This document shows, piece by piece, positions 5,805-11,968 of a DNA stretch of 11,968 bases. Below the pieces are notes generated by a model, which worked only from the letters and a program-made list of their open reading frames with translations, did no database searches and had not been told where the DNA came from. Source of the DNA: Alphaproteobacteria bacterium (GTDB taxonomy: Bacteria; Pseudomonadota; Alphaproteobacteria; Sphingomonadales; Sphingomonadaceae); the NCBI GenBank assembly GCA_028293055.1, contig JAQGLD010000548.1, positions 1 to 11,968 on the forward strand, written 5' to 3'. The translations under genes were made by a program, and so were the position numbers. The stretch's first letter is position 1; each line of letters opens with the position of its first letter.

Positions 5805-7631
5805 TCAGGCCTCCACCCGCAAGGTGAGGTCGATGGTTCCCGCGACCGCGACCTCGACTCGTTCCAGCGGTATCGAAACCTGCTCCGGCGGGTCGCCGCG
5901 CCCGCCGAGACGGAGCCGCGGTACTGCGACCACGCCCTCGACCCCCGCCACGAGCGCCTCGATCTCGCCGATCGTCACTGACCGGCCGCTGGGCCAAGGA
6001 TCGATCTCAGGCGACTTGCGCGATGCGCTGAGGCGGGCCTGGAGCACGGCGCGCACGCTTTCCTCGATCGACGGCGCATCGCTTCCCGACGCGATCAGCA
6101 AGTCGGCCGCGACCGCGATCGTCACCGGCTCGGCCGCCGCCACCGACAGCCGTTCGCCGAGGACCCTTCGCGGAGCCAGGCGCGCCTCGATCGCGTCGAC
6201 CCAGGCGTCGCTGCCGTCGACGCCGTTTCCCGGGTGGAGGAGGAGCGTGCGTGCGCCCGGGACCGATCGTGTCGGCAGCGTCGGCAGGAAACGCGGCAGC
6301 ACTTCGGCGCGGTCGAGGCCGAACCCCTGCAGGTTGGCGGCCGCGCTGCGCAGCTCCGAGTCGCCGAGCATCGCCGATCGTGCGCGGGACCGCCTCCTCA
6401 GCGCGGTAAGCAGCGTATCCCGGTCCCACGCATCGCAACCGCCCGCAATCGCCTCCAGATTCTTCCAGGCCGAATCGTCGGAAACGCCATGGACTCGCCA
6501 CGCGAGGCCGGCGACGAGGTTGCCCTGCGCGCCCGCGGTGATGTCGAGTGCGGCGCGATTGATCTGAATGCCGGCGGGCGGAATTCGGCCGTTGACCGCA
6601 TTTCCGAACCGAATGACGGCTCGCGCCTCGTCGAAGATGTAGTCGCTGTCCTGCGGGTTCGACAGGCCGAGATCGTGGACGCGCCGCCACGCGACGTTGC
6701 CGCCGGGCTCGCGAGTGCTGATCCGGAGCGGATTGCGGACATTCTGCACCGCCGGAATCGCTCCCGCTCCGAGCGACAGCTCAAGGTCGGGCAGGCCGGG
6801 TGCAGTGCCAAGCGCGATCCCGGCTAGGCTCTCGATCTGCGCTACCGGCAGCACATTGAACGCGAGCCGGGTCGGCAGCGTGCGAACCGGCGAGGCGGCA
6901 AAGCCCAGCCGGAGGGCCGCGATGTCGTGGGCCGCCGCGACATCGATCAGGGCCACGCCCGAACGGCGCGCGCTGCCGTCGATCCAGCGACTGTCGGCGC
7001 GGTGCCAGGCCCCGTCGCTCGTTCGATAATCGAACAGGATCGCCGGAGCCGCGTGGGAGCCGAGGTCGGGAAGGGCGCCCGCGAATTCCAGCCCGAGGGC
7101 CAATCTCGCCTCGCCCGCGGCATCGTCGAACAGCGGCCGCTGCAAATCGAGCTCGAGCGAATCCGTCGCGGCGTCGAGGCGAATGGAGCCGCTGCTGTCC
7201 GCCCTTACCCGCTTCGTCTTGCCTGCCGACCGGGCGGTCATCGTATCGATGGTGGCGGGGCTCAGCCGAACCTTGGCGCAGGTCGTAAAGACCAACTCGG
7301 GCTGATGGGCCGGCGAGGCCCGAGTGCCGGCGGGCATCGTTTGTTCCCGCACAGGCGGACCTGCGGCCGGCCAGAGCAGGCCGCGCGCCGGCTTTGCCGG
7401 CTCGGGGTGAACGCCGAGCAGGGCGGCGAATGCGCGCAGATGAGGGTCGCCGACGAATCCGATCCGGTAGATCTGCTGGTCGATGACCCAGGCGAGCAGA
7501 TCGAGGAGCGTGATTCCGGGATCGTGCAAATTGTGATCGGTCCAGCCCGGCGCGTAGCGCGGAATGAGTGCCCGGCCTTCCTCGACGAGCGCGTCGAAGG
7601 CGATGGTGTCGAGGTCCGGCACCGGGATCAT
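5805..7631 (-). CDS. baseplate J-like protein (TIGR02243 type), smaller copy
   Basis: Predicted baseplate wedge component of a contractile injection system, 608 residues from ATG 7631. The start overlaps the previous stop as ATGA, with GGAGAG six bases upstream. Residues 20-75 match the family N-terminus closely: IPRYAPGWTDHNLHDPGI followed by TLLDLLAWVIDQQIYRIG and a LRAFAALLGVHP segment. A beta-rich middle (110-320) leads to the gpJ-type motif RFGNAVNGRIPPAG (341-354) and GAQGNL (367-372). The C-terminal half has IEARLAPRRVLGERLSVAAAE and TIAVAADLLI, then the EESVRAVLQARL and GEIEALVAGVEGV helices typical of baseplate J proteins. It is the second of two gpJ-like genes in tandem, an arrangement like Afp11/Afp12 in Serratia-type particles. 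Size is within the expected range. No cysteine clusters or membrane segments are seen. Confidence 0.9.
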   Translation of the reverse strand: MIPVPDLDTIAFDALVEEGRALIPRYAPGWTDHNLHDPGITLLDLLAWVIDQQIYRIGFVGDPHLRAFAALLGVHPEPAKPARGLLWPAAGPPVREQTMPAGTRASPAHQPELVFTTCAKVRLSPATIDTMTARSAGKTKRVRADSSGSIRLDAATDSLELDLQRPLFDDAAGEARLALGLEFAGALPDLGSHAAPAILFDYRTSDGAWHRADSRWIDGSARRSGVALIDVAAAHDIAALRLGFAASPVRTLPTRLAFNVLPVAQIESLAGIALGTAPGLPDLELSLGAGAIPAVQNVRNPLRISTREPGGNVAWRRVHDLGLSNPQDSDYIFDEARAVIRFGNAVNGRIPPAGIQINRAALDITAGAQGNLVAGLAWRVHGVSDDSAWKNLEAIAGGCDAWDRDTLLTALRRRSRARSAMLGDSELRSAAANLQGFGLDRAEVLPRFLPTLPTRSVPGARTLLLHPGNGVDGSDAWVDAIEARLAPRRVLGERLSVAAAEPVTIAVAADLLIASGSDAPSIEESVRAVLQARLSASRKSPEIDPWPSGRSVTIGEIEALVAGVEGVVAVPRLRLGGRGDPPEQVSIPLERVEVAVAGTIDLTLRVEA

Positions 7632-10600
7632 GACGCGCTCTCCGGCGGTTGGACGCTGATTTCGATCGCGTCTTCGTCGGCGCAGACGAGCGCGCTTTGG
7701 CCCAATCGGTCGAGATCGGCACGCGGGTCGCAGGCCGCGATTTCGGCCTCGGCGACCCGATCCACACCCGCGACGGCCGCAGCGACCCGCTGCAAGTCGC
7801 TCGGCCATGGGCGGCGCCCGAACGGCCAGCCGAGACCCCCAGCTCCGCCGTCGAGCGGGTGCAGGAAGCCGACGATGGCGGCGCGGACGTCATTCTCGAC
7901 CTGTGCCACTTCGTCCGCGCTGCGTGCGACTACGACCATCTTCACCCGGATATGGACATAATCGGGGGCACGGACGCGGATGGACTCGGGCGTCAACGCG
8001 CCCCAGCCCGCGGCGGCGATGTTGCGCGCAATCCCTTCGCGTCGCGCCCGCGACGGCACCGGGCAACGTTCGCCTGCCTGGCGGATCGCCACCACCACAT
8101 CGATGCTACAGCCGCGGCCACGCAGACAGCGCGCGCGGACGACGTCGGGCGAGGACCCGGTGGCGAGCGCCTCGATGTCGGGCGGCGCCAGCGCGCGGCC
8201 GGCGTGGCGCAGGCGGGCTGGAGCGGTCTCCGCCAGCCGGTCATTCGGCGGAGCGTCGGCGCCTCCTCCGGCATCGACGGGGTTTACCGCAAGTTCGACC
8301 GATTCGAGCGCGGTCTTCAGTTGGTTGACGGCGAGAGCGGGCACATTGCCGCGGCTTCCGCCCCCGGCCTGGTAGCCGACCGCGCGGATGGCGTCGCGCC
8401 CTGCGGGCGGGATCCTGCCGTCCCGGCCGTCTCCGAAGCGAATTTCGCCGCTCGATGAGTCGAGGCGGAAGACTCGCGCGCTGCCGCCCTCGTCGACGAA
8501 ACTGTCGGTCGCGCACCAGCGTATCCATTCCCCCTCGATGTTCGGATAGGATTCGACAGCGCCGGGGTCCGTTGCGGTCAGCGCCGCCTTTTCCTCGTCG
8601 CTCAACGATTCCCGCACCCGCAGCTCCAGGGTTTCGGGAAGCACGGGCGCTTCGGCCATTCTGTAGCTCTGGCCGGGCGCGCCGAGGCTGGAGCCCAGTA
8701 TCTCCTGGCGCAGGGTCTTCGCCTGCTCCGCCGTGACCGCATTGAGATAGAGGTTGCGGACGATGGGTGCCCATTTGCCCGAAGGATCGAGCGGACGCAG
8801 GCGCAGCCACCAACCGTCGCAGCCGAACAACGGCATTTGCGCGGGCGCGGCAGACAAAAAGAGGCGAAGCAGGCCAGGCCGCGCCAGTCCCGCCGTGCGG
8901 TCGTCGCAGACCACCGGGGCCCAACCTTCGGGCCGAAGCACTTCGGCCTGCAGCCGCAGCCCGGCGGCCCCTGCGTCGACGGCATCGACATAGAGGCTGA
9001 GCGATTCGACTGCGGGCGCGCGCGATAGGCCGAGATAGATCGCCCGCCCCAGGCCGGACGAGTCGCGGGTGTGAGCCGCAAGCCCCTCGAAAAGCTCGAA
9101 CTCGGCCCCGGCCGCGGCGGCCGCTTGGGTCTGGTCGATGGCTGCCAGATTGTTGACAGTCAGCACGAGTTGCGGCGCCGCATAGGTCTGCAGCGCGTAG
9201 CGCGCCTCGATGGTGAAGATCTCGGGCGGGTTCAGCGTCGAGCGGTCGACGGTGATCGACTGGCGGTTGGGCACGCTCGTATCGAAAATATAGCTCGGGC
9301 GGCCATAATCGCCGCCGACGAGACGCGTCCTGATCCAATAGTCCTGCTTGCCGGCCACATCGGTCTGCGAAAGGTCGTCGGGAACCGTGAAGCGTATCGA
9401 TCCGCTCGAGCCGAGATTGTTGGTGCCGTCGCTGAAGTCCTGGTCCAGCCGTCGCCAGCCGCGGCCGTCGAAATACTCCCAGGACAGCTCGGGATTCTCC
9501 GTGCTTCGCGGCAGCGGAGAGGCAGTCCAGGTGCCGAGCGTGCGTGCGACGGGGAAGCTCGCTTTGTCCTCGGCCGGCGGGATCGACCAGGCTGACTGGA
9601 GCTTCACCCAGCTCGCGTCCGGCGGCTGCGCCGTCGCGACAACGATGTCCTGCTCGGGGGGATCCGCCGCAAACTGGAGCGATTGGACGTCGTCGGGCAA
9701 GGCCGCTACGCCGAAATTGAGCAGGGTGCCGAGATCGGGCTTGCCGAACTGGCGGCGAGGGCCCTTTCGATATCCAGCATAATCGAGCGTGCCGGCGGGC
9801 AGGTCCGCCGCAAGAGTCGCCACACGGTGCGCATTCGCCTCCACCTTCTCCACTTCGAAAAGGTCTGCGCCGATCTCGAGGAAATCGCCTTCGTCGGTGG
9901 CGCTGTCGGTGTCCTCGAGGCGCAGCTGCCTTGGCTTGCCGCTGACCCGCTTGCCGGAGCCGGCGCCGTCCGCGACGGTTTCGAGCATTGAATAGCGTCC
10001 GCCGATATTGAGGCGTCCGGGCGCCACTGCGAGAACCGGGGCGTTCCCCACCCTGAGCGGAGTCCCGCTCAGCTCCGTCGGCCCCGTTTCGCCCTCAACC
10101 AGCCAATATTTCGGAAGCGGGCCGGCCGGAACCCGCACGAGATCGAATTTCACATAAGCGAGCGTACGCTGTCCGCTGTCGACCGCGGCGTGCAGGATGC
10201 GCTCGTCCGGACTGCCGAGAATGAGCCGAGGCGCTGCCCCCGCGACGGCCGCGGACAGCAAGGCGGAGAATTTGCTGGCCTCGCCTTCGGACGGCAGCGG
10301 CACAGATGTCGCCTGGGATGCAGCCGACCAGATCATGATTCCGGTGCTGCCGATCACCGCGACGAGCGGGAAACCGCTCCCGTCGGGTTGCGCGAGGGAT
10401 GTCAATGCGATCGGCCTGCCCACGGCGGCTTGCTCGGCCGCGGGAGGGTGGAGCGTGGCTTCGCCGGCGCGAACCATAGAGATTGCCGGCGTGGCACCGC
10501 CCGTGGCGACTACGTGGACGACACCGCCCTGCTGCACCGCCGAAGGCCGCACGGCGGGGTCTGCGGTCGCGACCGGCGCGAGTGGGGTCCATTCGATCGT

Positions 10601-11968
10601 CGCGCCGTCCGTCTTCCCACGGTAGATCGCGCCGCCCGCGTCGATCGCGACGACGAGGCTGTCTCCCCCGGCAACCGAGGCGAGCCGCAAGGGAGCCTTC
10701 GGAGTCGCCGAGGATGCGGTCTGCGCCAGCGGCTGCCAGCCCAGCGCCGCGCCGGTCGAATCCAGTGTCTGCGCGTACACGCCTTGCGGGTCGGCGGCCA
10801 CCAGACGCACGAGAGGCGGCAGCGAGGGACCGGGGATCTGCATCCATTCCGGCGGAAAGATGCCGGGTTTCGGGATGACGATGAGCGGGGTCTGGATAGC
10901 GGTGAAGATGAGGCAGAGGCTGTCGACCCGGGCATCTCCGGGCGGAGGCAGCAACGTCCATTTCGCGACCGACCAATCCTGGCCCTGGGCTTGCAGCGCG
11001 GCCATCCACAGCGCTCCACCGTCGTCTCGCGCGACGACGAGATCGTTCGCCGGCGGGCCCGCCTGCAACTGGAAGGCGCAAACGCCTTCGGCCGGATCGA
11101 GGCGCGGAGCGGCCGAGCTGCCGCCCGAGCCCGACGCTGGTGGTCGGTCCAGCTGGCGCCAGCTCAACGGTCCCGCCGCATCGAGGCGGATCGCCTGGAG
11201 GCGGCCGTTGCGACCGATTCCATAGACTCGGTCCGGAGCACCGGTCACTGCGGCGAACGCCCCGAGGCTGGCGTCGCTCAGCCCTACCGCGAGCTCGACC
11301 GAAGCGCCTTTCTTGCTGAGCGCCTCGGGCGCGGCGATCGCGAAGGTGTCGAAGCGCTGCGGTTCGGGCCCGAATGGCAGGAAGGCGGTCGTCAGCGGCA
11401 GCGGCTGGCCGTTGTAGAAAGCACTGACGATCGAGCGGCTTCCCTCCGCCGGCTCCGTCGTTGCCGGAGCATTCGAGCTGACCTTCAGCGCCAGGGAGGC
11501 AGCGCGGGTATCCGGCGGCGCGGCATCGGAAATGGGAGACTGCAGCCGGAGCCGGATCCACCGGCTCTTGCGCCCTGCCGTCTCCACCTCTTCGACGGAC
11601 CCTTCCCAATCCTTGCGCAGCCTGAGGTCGCCATCGCTGCGCCCGAGGAGGCGCAACATTTGCCAGGATGGGGAGTCGGCGCCCTTTGGCTTTCCCCAGA
11701 GATCGTAGGCAATGTCGAGCTGCGTGAGGCGGCGCGCAAGACTTGGCGGCTCGAGGCGAAGGGCGATTGTCGCAGGTCCGTCGAGCTTCAGCAGCTCCTT
11801 GTGCCCGACATAGGCGACATGCTCGCTGAGATTGCGCAGGGTGTAGGATTCGAGCCTCGCCACTTTCTCGATCAGTGCTCCGGCCGGCGCCGGCGCCTCG
11901 AGAGTGTCGATCAAGGTCACGATCTCGCCGCTGTTGCCGCCGATCCGATAGGCGGTCTTGTCGATCCT
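7628..11968 (-). CDS. putative baseplate assembly protein (TIGR02243 type), very large, 5' end beyond window
   Basis: Predicted large baseplate J-family protein. 1446 residues are visible and the frame is open at the right edge. A GTG at 11920 is in frame, but 16 coding-like residues precede it and it has no evident ribosome site, so the true start is probably outside. Visible residues ~236-606 look like a propeller-type insertion with recurrent Trp-x-x-Leu ends (LSWRQL, KWTLLP, LGWQPL, IEWTPL). Around 9460-9490 the family hallmark LSWEYFDGRGWRRL appears, followed by SGSIRFTVPDD and DYWIRTRLVGGDYG. Near 8437 lies IRFGDGRDGRIPPAG with GGSRGNV, the gpJ-like motif shared with the next gene. The C-terminus has VENDVRAAIVGFLHPL and a WPFGRRPWPSDLQRV segment, typical of TIGR02243 ends. 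It probably forms the wedge or outer baseplate. The next gene overlaps it by four bases. Confidence 0.9.
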   Translation of the reverse strand, partial: RIDKTAYRIGGNSGEIVTLIDTLEAPAPAGALIEKVARLESYTLRNLSEHVAYVGHKELLKLDGPATIALRLEPPSLARRLTQLDIAYDLWGKPKGADSPSWQMLRLLGRSDGDLRLRKDWEGSVEEVETAGRKSRWIRLRLQSPISDAAPPDTRAASLALKVSSNAPATTEPAEGSRSIVSAFYNGQPLPLTTAFLPFGPEPQRFDTFAIAAPEALSKKGASVELAVGLSDASLGAFAAVTGAPDRVYGIGRNGRLQAIRLDAAGPLSWRQLDRPPASGSGGSSAAPRLDPAEGVCAFQLQAGPPANDLVVARDDGGALWMAALQAQGQDWSVAKWTLLPPPGDARVDSLCLIFTAIQTPLIVIPKPGIFPPEWMQIPGPSLPPLVRLVAADPQGVYAQTLDSTGAALGWQPLAQTASSATPKAPLRLASVAGGDSLVVAIDAGGAIYRGKTDGATIEWTPLAPVATADPAVRPSAVQQGGVVHVVATGGATPAISMVRAGEATLHPPAAEQAAVGRPIALTSLAQPDGSGFPLVAVIGSTGIMIWSAASQATSVPLPSEGEASKFSALLSAAVAGAAPRLILGSPDERILHAAVDSGQRTLAYVKFDLVRVPAGPLPKYWLVEGETGPTELSGTPLRVGNAPVLAVAPGRLNIGGRYSMLETVADGAGSGKRVSGKPRQLRLEDTDSATDEGDFLEIGADLFEVEKVEANAHRVATLAADLPAGTLDYAGYRKGPRRQFGKPDLGTLLNFGVAALPDDVQSLQFAADPPEQDIVVATAQPPDASWVKLQSAWSIPPAEDKASFPVARTLGTWTASPLPRSTENPELSWEYFDGRGWRRLDQDFSDGTNNLGSSGSIRFTVPDDLSQTDVAGKQDYWIRTRLVGGDYGRPSYIFDTSVPNRQSITVDRSTLNPPEIFTIEARYALQTYAAPQLVLTVNNLAAIDQTQAAAAAGAEFELFEGLAAHTRDSSGLGRAIYLGLSRAPAVESLSLYVDAVDAGAAGLRLQAEVLRPEGWAPVVCDDRTAGLARPGLLRLFLSAAPAQMPLFGCDGWWLRLRPLDPSGKWAPIVRNLYLNAVTAEQAKTLRQEILGSSLGAPGQSYRMAEAPVLPETLELRVRESLSDEEKAALTATDPGAVESYPNIEGEWIRWCATDSFVDEGGSARVFRLDSSSGEIRFGDGRDGRIPPAGRDAIRAVGYQAGGGSRGNVPALAVNQLKTALESVELAVNPVDAGGGADAPPNDRLAETAPARLRHAGRALAPPDIEALATGSSPDVVRARCLRGRGCSIDVVVAIRQAGERCPVPSRARREGIARNIAAAGWGALTPESIRVRAPDYVHIRVKMVVVARSADEVAQVENDVRAAIVGFLHPLDGGAGGLGWPFGRRPWPSDLQRVAAAVAGVDRVAEAEIAACDPRADLDRLGQSALVCADEDAIEISVQPPESAS

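Noticed and set aside
7632..7808. N-terminal extension of the 608-residue baseplate protein up to 7808
   Set aside because: The extension is Arg-rich and overlaps the preceding gene. ATG 7631 gives the exact family N-terminus and an ATGA junction.
1..11968. tRNA, rRNA, CRISPR array, insertion sequence or integrase
   Set aside because: No cloverleaf, no regularly spaced repeats of CRISPR size, no transposase or recombinase motifs and no terminal inverted repeats were seen.

Overview
The window is GC-rich throughout, with third codon positions strongly favouring G/C. All confident genes lie on the minus strand. GC content, GTG/TTG start codons and protein style suggest a Gram-negative proteobacterium, perhaps an alphaproteobacterium of the sphingomonad type. 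That placement is an impression, since no ribosomal or housekeeping gene is present.

Reading 5'->3' along the minus strand (right to left), positions 11968 to 1280 hold a tightly packed run of five genes. First is a very large baseplate protein whose N-terminus lies beyond the right edge (7628-11968). A second, smaller baseplate protein follows (5805-7631, ATGA overlap with the first), then a tail-protein-I-like (P2 gpI / TIGR02242-type) protein (3650-5803). Last come two cysteine-rich proteins of unknown function (2302-3630 and 1280-2290). Gaps are -4, 1, 19 and 11 bases, and each internal start has a recognisable Shine-Dalgarno, so the run is very probably one translationally coupled operon. 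The first three genes are typical of the baseplate module of a contractile injection system (CIS: extracellular eCIS, tailocin or phage-tail-like particle). Sheath, tube, spike, tape measure, ATPase and cargo genes would have to lie upstream, outside the window.

A ~350-base non-coding stretch (930-1279) with several short dyads separates the operon from a LuxR/NarL-type regulator (264-929). The regulator's receiver domain has lost most of its phosphorylation signature. It is a plausible local regulator, but nothing in the sequence proves that. The left 263 bases hold no confident gene; a possible signal peptide begins at 58 and runs off the left edge.

The least explained parts are the two tandem cysteine-rich proteins, which share a divergent N-terminal module and carry 18 cysteines each, and the beta-propeller-like regions in two of the baseplate proteins. 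Together they suggest a contractile particle with an elaborated baseplate periphery.
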